A stretch of DNA of 64,000 nucleotides from Cacajao melanocephalus. Its lineage: Eukaryota; Chordata; Mammalia; Primates; Pitheciidae. Both the position numbers and the translations under genes were made by a program. The stretch covers positions 1 through 64,000 of the forward strand of contig CAUYLG010065734.1 in assembly GCA_963573385.1 (NCBI GenBank), in the 5' to 3' direction. This document shows positions 37,690-49,500 of the stretch, piece after piece. The notes under the pieces are model-generated. The model was not told the origin of the DNA. It saw nothing but the letters and a program-made list of their open reading frames with translations, and made no database searches. The first letter of the stretch is position 1; every line of letters starts with the position of its first letter.

Positions 37690-37905
37690 TGGACTCAGCG
37701 GCCACGCCTCCTCCATTGGACACGCCCCTAACAGGTCTGTATGGACACGTACCCTCAGCGGCCACGCTTTCTCCAGTCGGCATGCCCCTAGTAGGTCTTG
37801 ATGGACACAGTGGCCCCGCCTCCTCCAGTGACCACGCCCCTAGCAGGTCTTGACGGACACAGCTGCCACGCCTCCTCCAGCCGACTCACCCGTATCAGGC
37901 CTGGG
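37690..37905. repeat. 52-60-bp tandem array with CCACGCCCC motifs
   Basis: Four units, with corresponding points at 37701, 37761, 37813 and 37865. Each carries gccacgcctcctcca followed by cacgcccctagcaggtcttg or a variant and then atggacac. It is a third, unrelated array on the lncRNA side of the promoter. Confidence 0.8.
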
Positions 37906-38005
37906 CTGCAGGTGTGTCCTCCTTGGCTGCACCTTGACATCCTGGCCTTCCCATCAGCCAAGGGAGGTGTTTATAAAGCTGAGAACCACTGTTGTTTTTT
38001 TTGTT

Positions 38006-38312
38006 TTGCGTATGTGTGTTTTTTTGAGATTTGGAGTCTCGCTCTGTCGCCCAAGCTGGAGTGCAGTGGCGACATCTTGGCTCACTGCAGCCTCCGCCTC
38101 CGGGTTCAAGCAGTTTTCTGCCTCAGCCTCCTGAGTAGCTGGGATTACAGGTGAGCCTCACCACGCCCGGCTAATTTTTTTATTTTTAGTAGAGACAGGG
38201 TTTCACCATATTTCACCATGTTCAGGCTGGTCTTGAACTCCTGACCTCTTGATCCACCGGCCTCGGCCTCCCAAAGTGCTGGGATTATAGGCGTGAGCCA
38301 CCTCGCCGGGCC
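38006..38312 (-). mobile_element. Alu
   Basis: tttttttgagatttggagtc to cacctcgccgggcc; contains a short direct repeat tttcaccat. Confidence 0.95.
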
Positions 38313-38336
38313 TAAAATTCTTAAAAACAGAACAGT

Positions 38337-38641
38337 TGGCTGGGCGCTGTGGCTCACACCTGTAATCCAGTACTTTGGGAGGATGAGGTGGGCGGATCAT
38401 TTGAGGTCAGGAGTTTGAGACCAGCCCATCCAACATGGTGAAACCCCTTCTCTACCAAAAATTACAAAAATTAGCCGGGCTTGGTGGCACACGCCTGTCA
38501 TCCCAGCTGGGAAGCTGAGGCAGAGAATTGCTTGAACCCTAGAGGTAGAGGTTGTAGTGACTCGAGATAGTGCCACAGCACTCCAGCCTGGGCGATGGAG
38601 TGAGACTCGATCTCAAAGAAAAACAAAGAAAGAAAAGAAAA
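38337..38641 (+). mobile_element. Alu
   Basis: ggctgggcgctgtggctcac to an AAAG-type tail. Confidence 0.95.
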
Positions 38642-38650
38642 GGGCGTGGG

Positions 38651-38946
38651 GGCCGGTTGAGGTGGCTCACACCTGTAATCCCAGCACTTTGGGAGGGCGA
38701 GGCAGGTGGATCACGAGGTCAGGAGTTTGAGACCAGCCTGACCAACATGGTGAAACCACGTCTCTACTAAAAATACAAAAATTAGCCAGGCGTGGTGGTT
38801 CGTTCTTGTAATCCCGGCCACTCAGGAGGCTGAGGTAGGAGAATCACCCGGGAGGCGGAGGTTGCAGTGAGCTGAGATCGTGTCACTGCACTCCAGCCTG
38901 GGTGACAGAGTGAGACTCCATCTCAAAAAAAAAAAAAGAAAAAGCA
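38651..38946 (+). mobile_element. Alu
   Basis: ggccggttgaggtggctcac to its A tail; same orientation as its left neighbour and opposite to the one before. Confidence 0.95.
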
Positions 38947-38949
38947 AGG

Positions 38950-41900
38950 GGTGCAGGGTGGAAACCATGTCAGGGCCGGAAGACACCTGGCCCCTCCACT
39001 CTGCCTGCAGGTGGCTGCCCAGTCCGGGGCTGGTCCCAGGTACTGGGGCACAGGGTGCACGCAGCTGTCCATACAGTGCTTTGCAAATAAGTGAGAGTCG
39101 TATTGCCTTTTAAAATCATTATTGTTTTTTTGCAAGTGAGAACATTTAAATCAGACGGTTTTGTCAGAAGCATTGGGTTTTCCGCTTAAACTACAAAGGT
39201 TGAGAAGTGAGCTTCGTTGCATTGTGGCTTCATAGACTGCTCGGGGTCCCTCTGTGCACTGTTCCAAAGCAGAGTGTGATTCATAAGCTCTTCCAAAAGC
39301 ATCAACGTGCCTGCTCTTACAGAATGACTCCCTCAAAGCCGAGACATGCAGCTGATGCCTCCTTTTAGTGCCTGAGAAGTGAGAGTATTTAAGGATCCTG
39401 CCAGCTTGAGCTCTGTGCAGCCTCCACTCTCTTTAGAAGTGTGACGCTTGGTAATTAGGTGGAGCTCTGAAATTAGACTGCACGTGGGGTTTTGCTTTCA
39501 GCAGTGAGTGAAGTTGTTTGCGGTCCTGGCGTGCGCACACTCACACAGGCTCCTACCTGGCTGTGGCACCCTCTCTCTTCCCAGCCCTGCACTTCACCCG
39601 TGTTATTTCCCATGTTGCACAGAAGGGGAGGAGACAAATGTGTAACTGGCAGGAAATCCATTTGAAATGGAAACTTAATATAATCGCTGCCAGCTGTTCA
39701 GAAAGAAATGAGAGCCAGTGATACTTTGTTAAACACCTAGCCCGTCCCGTTCTCAGAGATTGGTTTCATAATAAGCTTGGTTCCATGGTTTCATTTTGGA
39801 GTCATGGAGAGCTCAAAGTTCTCATCCACTGGGGCTTGTCTGGTGTTGGCCTGTCTGGTTTGTGGTTGGTGCCAGTGGACGTAAACACCTCACTGTCTGG
39901 CCTCGCCCGATGGGGCTCTGGGCTCTGAGCCATCTGGACTTTAACATTGCAAAGGGCTCTCCCCTTCACCACTGTGCTCTGTCCCCTCCCCTAGGTCTGG
40001 GATGAGGATGGTTTCCAGCTTCCCAGCTGCTCAGGCCTGACCCCCAGGCTGTTCTTGGAACATCTCTCTCTCCCTGCCCACATCCTATCAGATGCCGGTC
40101 GCTGTTAATTCTAGACTTTGAAGCCCCATGGTTGGTCTCTCCTTTTCTTCTGGCCTGGGTGGCTCATTGGTGTTGGGGTGAGCCCCTGCTTCTAGGATCC
40201 AGAGCCCCAGTCTTAAAGTGGCCTGTAAGTCCTGGCATGGTGCCTGGCACACTGTGGGTGCCCAGCAGGTGTTTGCTGAAGGAATGTATGGAAGGTCTCC
40301 TGAGCTTGCCCGCTGCTGCTGCTCCCTGCTCCAGACACACGGAGTCCCAGCACCTGCTCCCCACCCATCTGCTGTCCACACTGCCCCCCTCAGCCCCCTG
40401 ACCACTGCAAAGCCTCTCCCCCACTTCCCTCTGCCTGAAAACTTTCTCTCCCCAGCCCCCCAACCCACATTTTGCTCAGCTAATTCATTCCTCAAACCTC
40501 AGCTCAGCTTAAATCTCCTGTCCTCAGGGGGCCCTTCCCAGATGCCCCCTACATTAAATCTGGTTATTGCTTTTATAGCATTCTGCACTCTTCCACTGGG
40601 ACACCATGGCGGGCCTGGCTCATTTCTTCCCCCTGCTTGATTCCAGAGTGTGGCACATCCACTAATTCGCTCAACGTGTCAAGCTCCACTGTGTGCTGGG
40701 GACTGGGCCAGGTGTGAGGCCACGTGGTATGGAGCCCAGGGAGGAATCATCACACAGAATTGTGCCTTTGCAATGTGAGGAGAGCCATGAGGGAGAGGCC
40801 ACGTGGGCAGCAGCACAGGGCTGGGGGTGTTGGGCGAGGATCCTGGGAGGAAGTGGCTGGGGTCCCCTCTCCCTCCCTCATCCTCCAGGACCCAGGCCCT
40901 CTAGGGGGAAACAGTCAGGGCCTCCCAGTCAGTGCTGGGAGGTGGTGAGTGGAGCCTGGTCTGCACAGGCCACCCCTCCTGGTGAGGAGCATTCTTGAAT
41001 CCTCTCCCCTGACCCACCCCAAGCTGTTGAATTGCAGGAGACCCTGGAAGAGCACAAAACCAGGCTTGGCCAAAGCCATCTCCGCACCATGGCTTCCAGG
41101 GTCCCGCTGTCCACTTCCATTCTTTATTCCTGATTAGCTGTGCCCCTGTTCGGCCAGGTCAGGGCCCAGTGAGGTTCATCAAGGTGGCAGGCGTGTGAAG
41201 TCTACACAGGCCTGTACATGGCCGGCCTCCCACGTGAACTGAAAGCCCCCGGAAGGCAGGGCTCCTGTTTTGGTCACGGAGACTGGGATGTGTTGGTGAT
41301 ACCCGAGGGGCATTCACTGGCTGGCTGACTGGCCAGGGCTGAGACGCACACAGAGAACTTGAGCACCATGGGCTGGAGGAAACTTTCCGTACCACAGATT
41401 CACTGCTTAGACACTGCTGTGCCCCAGCTCAATATTTGCCTTTGACGAACACTATAGGGCTGGTGAGAAAGTTGAGGAGAGTTTTCAACTGATTAGCAGT
41501 TGGTAGACTCATTAACTGAGGCCACCCCGGCCAGAGCACATCACATTCCTGCCAACAGATGGTGGCCTGTATGATGAGAGGTCGTCTCTTGCATACTGGC
41601 CCTTTATATTGAAAAGAAAGAGGTAATAGAGAGCGAGAGAGAGGGAGGGAGGGAGAAGGCAAGGGGGAAAGAAGCTTGCAGCATGCTTTTAAAATGTTCT
41701 CTTTAAATTGACCTAAACAAATGTTTTCTTAGTAGCCTACCGTCTCATATTCTCTCTGTCCACCCGACTTAGCTGGGGAAAAGTAACCCCATGGTGGACA
41801 GCTGTCTGCTGTTGGAAAGTTTCACAGTTCTTGCCCTGGGCCTGCCCCATGCACGTGGTGCCCAGGTCCTGCCGTGAATAAAGGATGCAGCAGAGAAGGG

Positions 41901-42639
41901 TGTGAGCTCTGAGACTGCTAGGGCGCCTGAGAGACTCATGGGGCTTCCACTGGGGCCATCGGAAAATGCCCAGAAACTTCAGGGAGCCACCAGCCTGGGG
42001 CAGAGGGTCTCTTCTGGAGGTGGTGGCATCAGAATCAGGTGTTAAGTACATAGGAACTGTGGGCGCCGTGCAGAGATGGGGAAGGGTGTGGGGAGACCCC
42101 ATGAGTGTGGAGGTGGGAGTCAGAAGCTTCAGCCTATTCCCATATAAATAATGAAGAAGAAAATAACTAGAGATATTACCATAGTAGGTATTCATAGGTG
42201 ATCTTAGTTATTCATAGGTGATCTTAGTTCTTTTACTAATGCCTCTCAGGTCACAAAGTGTGAACCTGGGGTAACATTGTGAAAGGAATGACCCTAAGGC
42301 GAGAAGCTTTAAGCCCTCTGCCATTCCCTTGTAAGGGCTGCTGGAGGGCGCCTTGGCTATGCGGCTGCACCAGTGATGGGAAAGCGCCCGCTGTTTTGCA
42401 GGCTGCGGAGGGAGGTGTCAGAGATGTCCCCTTCCCCGGAGGAGTTAGGAGAAAACTCCGCTCCTCCAAGCTTTTGTGGTAGGCCTGACGGCTGTCAGGG
42501 AGGCAGACATCCGGAGGCTTAATTGTCTCTGTGTGATGCTGTGCTTCAGTGGTCACGTTCCATGTCCACTTTCATGTTCTGCTTCTGTACCTGGTTCCTT
42601 TTTTCTTGAAGGGATAATCAGTAAAAGTAATAGAAACCT
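38950..42639. other. Expected lncRNA intronic/intergenic region, nothing recognised
   Basis: Apart from the L2 fragment there is no gene I can support. A gagagagaggga run at about 41632-41655 and a duplicated attcataggtgatcttagtt (42190-42230) are the only local repeats noticed. Confidence 0.4.
40225..40290 (+). mobile_element. L2 3'-end fragment
   Basis: cacactgtgggtgcccagca followed by gtgtttgctgaaggaatg. Confidence 0.6.
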
Positions 42640-43010
42640 TAATGTCTTTGTTCTTTCTTGACAAGTATAGAAAAGTGCTGATGTGTTTATTTATGCTCCT
42701 TACCTCGTCTTGGCTACTAGAAAGCCTTGGGCCTCTACCTATATGACACGTGGTGTACTTGACTCTATCACTGACCACCAGTGCCATGCCCTACCTCCCT
42801 TACCACCAGCTTTGTACTCAATAAAAGTCAGAGCGTGTGGGCACTTGGGGCCACTGCCGGGCTCCGGGCTTTGGTTGGCAGTGGACCCCTGGGCCGACAC
42901 TGTCTTTTCTCTGTCTCTGTGTCTTGCGTCTTTTATTCCTACAGTTGCTGGTCTCCACATCAGCAGAGAGGGGCTCACAGGACCCTGTAGGGCTGGACCC
43001 TGCAAATGAG
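42640..43010 (+). mobile_element. ERVK-like LTR 3' part
   Basis: A caataaaagtc signal at about 42819 is followed by gtggacccctgggccgacac and tttctctgtctctgtgtctt, then ggggctcacaggaccctgta. This order resembles the R-U5 end of HERV-K (HML) LTRs. No gag/pol/env sequence follows. Confidence 0.55.
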
Positions 43011-43410
43011 GTGTGGATGGAAGGGCCCAGCGCCTGCCCCCTTGGGGTTCTCAGCAGGGACTGAGCATTGTGAGGCTCTGGTAGCCCACTTTGTAGACTG
43101 ATCGTCTGTGACATGATGCTGTTTGAGTAGAGTGGAGCATTTTCTGCTTCAGATAACCTACAACATGCTGGGGTTAGGAGGCAGCGATGGGTCCATGGTG
43201 CCTGCCCAGCCTGGCGTGTTGGTGGTCGTCAGAGGTCATAACCCGTGGCCTGACCTGGCTCGGTCAGCCCGGCCTGGCCATCTCTTCCCAGGCTCATGCT
43301 CAGCCCTGGCCCCGCTCTGCTCCCTTGCCAGGAAATTTGAGCATTCCTTAAGTGTCTCAATAGGGTGTTTTCGTTTTGTTCTTTCTGGTTCACTTGTCTT
43401 TTAATTTTTG

Positions 43411-43706
43411 GCCTTTTTTTTTTTTTTTTTTTAGTCTTGCTCTGTTGCCCAGGCTGGAGTGCAGTGGTGCAATCTCAGCTCACTGCAACCTCCACTTCCA
43501 ATTGCTGAGGCAATTCTTTGGCCTCAGCCTCCTGAGTGGCTGGGATGGCAGGAGCCTGCCACCATGCCTGGCTAAGTTTTTGTATTTTTAGTAGAGAGAG
43601 GGTTTCACCATGTTGGCCAGGCTGGTCTCAAACTCGTGACCTCGTGATCCGCCCACTTCGGCCTCCCAAAGCACTGGGATTACAGGCGTGAGCCGCCGCG
43701 CCCGGC
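43411..43706 (-). mobile_element. Alu
   Basis: A T run, cttgctctgttgcccaggct to gccgccgcgcccggcc; ttttggcctt/ccttggctt flanks. Confidence 0.95.
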
Positions 43707-46059
43707 CTTGGCTTGTTTTTTAATCAACACCTAGCCGTATGTGTTCTGAAAATCGAATTGTGCTTCTGTTCTCACTGATGGCAGCTCACGGTCACCGTGT
43801 AAGTTAGCAGGATGTGGAGGTCCGTGTAGGAGAACTTGCACTTCCGCTTCCCACCGATGCAGGCCCCATGGAGATGCACCACCAGAAGCCAGGACTAGTC
43901 TCCTGCTGGAGTCCACTAGTTCCATTCGTCAAACATTTCTTGGGCTCTCTGCTCATGCGTAAAGAGCACTGCAGGCAGCACACAGGCAGGGCCCTGGGTG
44001 CTGTGGGTGCGGCTCTTGCCAGGGTGGAGCTTGCACCCTCTGTGGGGAGTCAGTGCACGTGCAGAGCTGCAGAGAGGGGCTGCAGGACAGGGGAACCCCA
44101 GGAACCCTGTGGTTTCCGCTTGCCCTGACTACGTGAAGAACACGCTCTATTAGGGTATCAGTGAAACTGCACACCATGGAGGACATTCAGATTGTCAGCG
44201 CCAACGTCATCCAGCACAAGCTCCAAGCGGTGGTCACACTGCATCTCGCTGCCAGCCTCCGGTGGGACCGTGCTCAGTGTCCTTTGAAGAAAAGGCCTGG
44301 GATTTGCAGAGCCTGGGAAAGGCTAAATGTCCAGCTAGATGGAAAAAAAAATTGCCATTTTATGAGAACCTTTGGGCAGTCAGGAAGAAAAACACCAGGA
44401 TGAAGAGCCCTATTTTGAGAGCTCCCTTGCCTTCATGCACGGGCTGCTGGCAGTGGAAACTGGCCGCGGATTGTGCCGACGGCAGTCAGGTTCAGGCTGG
44501 GAGCAGCATGTGGACAGGTCCCTCTTGCAGATCCGCGTCTGCCTCCCACTCACAGGTGCTCCCGTGCCCAGCACCCTGTGGGCTTACTTGGCCAAACATC
44601 AAGGGCACAGCAGGGACAGCCTCCAGATAAATGGGTTTTCCCGCAAACATCCTGGTCATTGGCGAGCTGCTGTTTATCCCTCTGTGGCCATGTAGCTGTG
44701 CTCAGGCCGTGTACAGGATGAGGAGTTCCTGAAGAACTGTCTGCATCCAGGGCAGAGACTACGGGGTTCTGAGGTTCCCCTGCCGCAGCCTCTCTTAGCG
44801 GCTGTGCTTGTTCACTTGCCTTCTTTGAAACCCAAGCATCCGTCCTCGACTGCCACCGACACAGGTCAAGGCCACCCAGGAGGAGACACTGTGGGGCCCT
44901 GCCCGGTTCTCACGGGCGTCACATTTTGTCAGGACACAGACCCATGCAGGGCTGAGAATGACCTCACGTCCAGGTCGGTTCCCACGTGTGGCCTCCGGGA
45001 GCTAAAATCATCAGCTTTCAAATCAAACAGGTTTCATCTGAGCTACAGAGATGTCATGGGGTGCTGTGTCCTCACCAGCTGTCAGGAAAGGCCACGAGGA
45101 CCCTGAAGGGGCAGCAAAAGCCATGGGAAGATGCAGGAAAGAGCGAGTGTGGGAAGGCAGGGGTACAGCCAGAGGGCGGGGTGGGGTGGGGCTTTCCCGC
45201 CTAAGTGCCTCAGCCACTGGAAAGCCAGCTGTGAATAGGCATCATTCAGCTTTTAGGGATGCAGGATGGTAGAGACTGTGTCGGTGGCGTTTGTGTGTGT
45301 GTCGGTGGCGTTTGTTTCAGAGACGAGACTTCTCTGTGTTGGGCGAGATCTTCCCTGCTCGTGGGCCTTGGGAGCAGAATGGCTGATGGGCGGTCTCTGC
45401 TCACCCAGGCCCGCTTCACTGCTGAGTGAAGGATTCCCCAGTTTCCTCGAAGGGCACTTGCCTCCCGAGGTCCCTGTGGCTGTGACTTCCCTGTCATGCT
45501 GCTTCCTAGGAATGCAGAACAGATTCAGGTCAGTGTGTTTTGAGGCAGCTGAGTGCTGCATGAGTGGCAGCGTCTGTAAACCTTGGTGCCGAGCCAGGGT
45601 CACCTGTGCCCACTCGCAGCAGCTGATAGGTGTGAGCTGATCCCTTGATTCTCAGGTGGGGGCTTCTCGGGGCTGGCCTGCTCCCTGGACCCCCCCAGGC
45701 CTCCTTGTGCAGTGGTCTCCCCTCGTCTGTTTTGGTGCAAGTACTCTTCCTGCTTGGCACTATTCTTCTCAAAGTCTGGGCACAGAATGGAGGCTGGCCC
45801 GAGTGGTCATCTGGTCTCCACACGTGTCTCTGCGTTTGTGGGGGTGTTGGCTTGCGGGCCCGGAGCAGTAAACAAGGTTTGTGTCTTGTCTTGAATTTTG
45901 AGATGGAACTGTCTTGAGTTCTTGGATGTTTTCAGGCTGATTCAGTTGCATGAATTTAGAGGCAAAAGGGTGGGGCTCATTTTCCCTTGGATTTGTCAGT
46001 TCCAAGATGACATACTTTAGTATTTCAGAAAATAGATTTATACCAGATCGGGAATTTCT
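43707..46059. other. Unassigned sequence
   Basis: No gene recognised. There is a 20-bp-period duplication of gtgtcggtggcgtttgt at about 45279 and 45299. Open frames are short and unsupported. Confidence 0.4.
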
Positions 46060-46092
46060 CTATTTCTCTCTCTCTGTCTCTTTCAATCTCTG

Positions 46093-46124
<32 letters not shown>

Positions 46125-46182
46125 ACAGACACACACACACACCCACACCCACACACACACACCCCCCACACACATACACATA
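46060..46182. repeat. (TC)n/(CA)n compound microsatellite
   Basis: A run of ctctct with a few interruptions changes directly into cacaca with acccaca interruptions; one strand is almost purely pyrimidine in the left half. Confidence 0.9.
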
Positions 46183-46345
46183 GTAAGAGTTCAGGCCAAT
46201 TACAAAGGTCAAGGACACAGTCCACACAAGGCCTCACACTGGTACCGATCACAAGTTCAGGTGCCCAAGGCCACCCTCAGGTTCAGTGACTCACTGGATG
46301 GACTCCCAGAATGCCCTGAAAGCCGTTACACTTGGTTTTGGTTTC

Positions 46346-46545
46346 TGTATTAGACCATTCTCGAATTGCTGTGAAGAAATACCCAAGACTGGGTAATTTA
46401 TGAAGGAAAGAGGTGTAGTTGGTTCCCGGGTCCGCAGGCTGTACAGGAAGCGTGGTGGCATCTGCTGGGCTGCTGGCAAGACCTCAGAAGCCTCCAGTCA
46501 TGGCAGAAGCCAGAGGGGTGCCGGCGTGTCTGTGTGGGAACAATC
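46346..46545 (-). mobile_element. MaLR LTR fragment
   Basis: gtattagaccattctcgaat, gactgggtaatttatgaagg and gcaggctgtacaggaagc in the order of a minus-strand THE1/MST LTR, truncated on the right. Confidence 0.75.
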
Positions 46546-49500
46546 TAAATACCTCAGTTCTTTACTGGGAAAGGATACAGATTAGGATCGGCCAGAGGAG
46601 GGGAGGCGGCGGGCAGAGTCCAGGAAAAGTCCCCCAGGTGGAGCTCCTGCTGCCCCTCCCTGCGGGACTGGGACGTGTGACTCTCCTCTGTTGATGCGGT
46701 GGCAAGAGTGAGGGCCAGCCTCAACCCGCAGGGTCCAGGTTCTCATTAGGGCATGGCTGATGGAGTGACCGCCTGAGTGGTCAGCCCCTGTCCCTGGGCC
46801 GATTGAAGCCACGTGGCCTCTGTCCCCCACCCTCCGCCACATGGCTGGGCTTTGTGGCATGGCCAGCCTCACCCTGACACCATTGCGGTGGCTGACACCA
46901 CCCCAAGTCACATCACTGGACTCTCACGTGTGACCCAAGGCCCTGGGCAAACAGTGACTCCTGTCAAGCAGGACATCGTGGAGGCCACTTTCCAGTGGTT
47001 TACAGCAGACATTCCTGTCCACACACACAGGTGAAGCAGGGAGAAAAGGGAGCCTCGTGTCTCCCCAGTGGGTCTGGAACGCCCCTTTTCGGAGGCTGCT
47101 TGGAACCTTCTTATCTCTTTTTATTTCTGATTTCTGTTGAGATTCCCTGGAACTAATGCCTATTGTATGTACCTGATTACAAAGGGAGCGATTTTCCAGA
47201 GCATTTTTCCTCTCAGGAAAAAGGAGACACCCTGCATTTTTCTCAGCGAGAGAGAAATGTTCTTTTGAATAATTTTTTAATTTACTAAAAAATTTCTGAT
47301 CCAACTGCTAAGGGGATGCAGCGTTCCTGCAGAGAAGCATGCAGATGATGCTGTTTAATGTTTGCGTGGAGCAGAGCACGGCCTGCTGCAGCCCAGGGGG
47401 TGTGCACCATGGCGCTTTGTAAAGTGACTCCTGCCCTGTCACTGTGAGGAGAACGGGTCCCCAGGCTGTGAAGGCCTTGTCCCTCCCCACGACCGTAGGA
47501 ACTGGAGTGAGGTCCCTCTCTTGTCTGGACCCAGACTGTTCTCCAGACCAGAGGCCGCCCTTCCCGCTCACTGAAAATGCGCTACCCTCCCCCAGATGTT
47601 GTTACTCATTTCTTCCTGGGGTTTTAAAAAACTCAAGCATTTTAAGGTCAGTGGAGCGTAAATGGTTTGGTGCCCGTAGCACCTGCGTCCGTGGTGATTG
47701 GCACCCACGGGGCAGGGCGCTGCATCCAGTGAGATGTTTGGCGTCACATTCCCACTGGGGCTTTTCCTAGCAGTGGCTTTTAAAACTCTGCTGCCAGGAT
47801 GCCCAGCATCAGGGACATTGGACTCTCTGAAGCCGCAGGGCTGCCATCGAGCTCCTTAGTCCAGGCCCGGAGTTTCCATTTCTCTCCTGAACTGGGCACT
47901 GGGTCTCGGAGAGTCTCCCAAGGATGACGGAGACTCGAACCCCATCCAATGCGCGCTCGGAAGCAATGCGGCACCCCAGCCCTGCGCACCCAGCCACCCC
48001 AAGTTCTGGCAGCAGCGGGCTCCCACCTGCAGAGAGCAGTCTGTCTACCTGCACCAGTGGCTAGCTCTGGGGGAGGCGGGCATTCTGGGAGAGGAGGAGC
48101 CCCTGGCTGAGTGGCCACACCGTGGGTGGTGGCCAAGGCCCCCTGAGGGCTGCATGTTTTGAGGGGGCCCCGCCTTGGGCCTGGCACATATCCTCTCCTG
48201 CAGATCATCTCATGATTCTCCGGGCAACCCTGCGAGACAGACGGGTTCTTTCATTGCCCACTGTTGACACCTGCCGAGATGGAGGTGCAGGGAGGGGACA
48301 CATCTTGCTCAGGATCACACAGCCAGGATGTGCCGAGGCTGAGCTGGACCTGGACTCCCCTGCTTCATGGCCATGTGGGTCTTTGCAGGGCACCCTTCCC
48401 CCAGGAGGGCTGGTGCAGACCTGTGTTGTGCGCAGGACAGTCACCTGGAGAGCCACCCTTGGCCTTCGTAGCTAGGAGCCAGCCCTGGTATCTGCGGTCC
48501 CGACGCCAGGGGGCAGGATGAGACAGGGGGACGGAGCCTGTGCTGCAGGTGTCGCCGTCTCACCGGCCTTTCCTGGGTCGCAGGCCGCCGGCCGCCAGCC
48601 ATCACTCTTGGTTTTCAGGATGGCTCCCAGGAAGGGTGCCTGGGTGGTCCCTGGCGGCAGGCGGGGCCCAGAACAACGCAGCTCCGTTGCTCACGGAAGG
48701 CCTTCAGAGTGTTCTGCACAGGCTGGGATGGGGGTGGCAGCTGCCTCAGTAGAGAATGTGAATCTTTGGCTTCTCAGGTATCCAACACCTTGGCAAGCAG
48801 CAGGGAGGGAAATCACTGAATTAGGAATGTGTTTGTGAGAAGCGGCAACTGCTTCCCGCGGGGCTGAGGGAGGGGCTGTGGGCTGAGCCCCTGTCAACAG
48901 CGAGAGTCCCAGTCACCGCAGCTCCCTCCCGGGCCCTCCCGGCAGGTTCTGAGCTGTCGAGGGGATTTCAGGGTGGTGGGTGCTGTGTCGAGGCTTTGCT
49001 CCCACCTCCGCCTCCCCCCTGCATCCCACCCCCCGTCCCCCACCTGCTTTGCTGGTCTTTTCCTTCATGCAGCCTCTGCTGCCCAGAGGGACCCTCCCCC
49101 AACCGTTCTCCGGAGCCCAGCCCGTCTGCCGAGTTCTTTAGGCTGCTCCTACCCACAGGGACCTTCCCAGCAGGTGAGCCCAGATGCAGACCCCCAAGTC
49201 CACACTGGCCTTCACCCACTGAGACCCAGGAGGCCCAGCAGGACTTGGGGTTCAGACCGAGGTTCATCCGGCTCCCTCCTTCCTCCTGACCCACCCTCCG
49301 AGGCACGTTTTCTAGAAATCACTTCATCTCTTGCAGAGTCACCAGTTAATGGCGTTAGAGGAAGCTCTGGGATGTACGGTCCGAATCCTTCATTTGCAGA
49401 TGGAGAAACTGAGGCCCAGATCAGTTCAGACCCTGAACTGAGCCTGAAACCCACCTCAGGGCTGGGTCTTGGCCTTGCGCATCTGTCTCCCTTGAGGGGA

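Noticed and set aside
44161..44700. Overlapping plus-strand ORFs at 44161-44721
   Set aside because: Short, overlapping in different frames, no recognised product.
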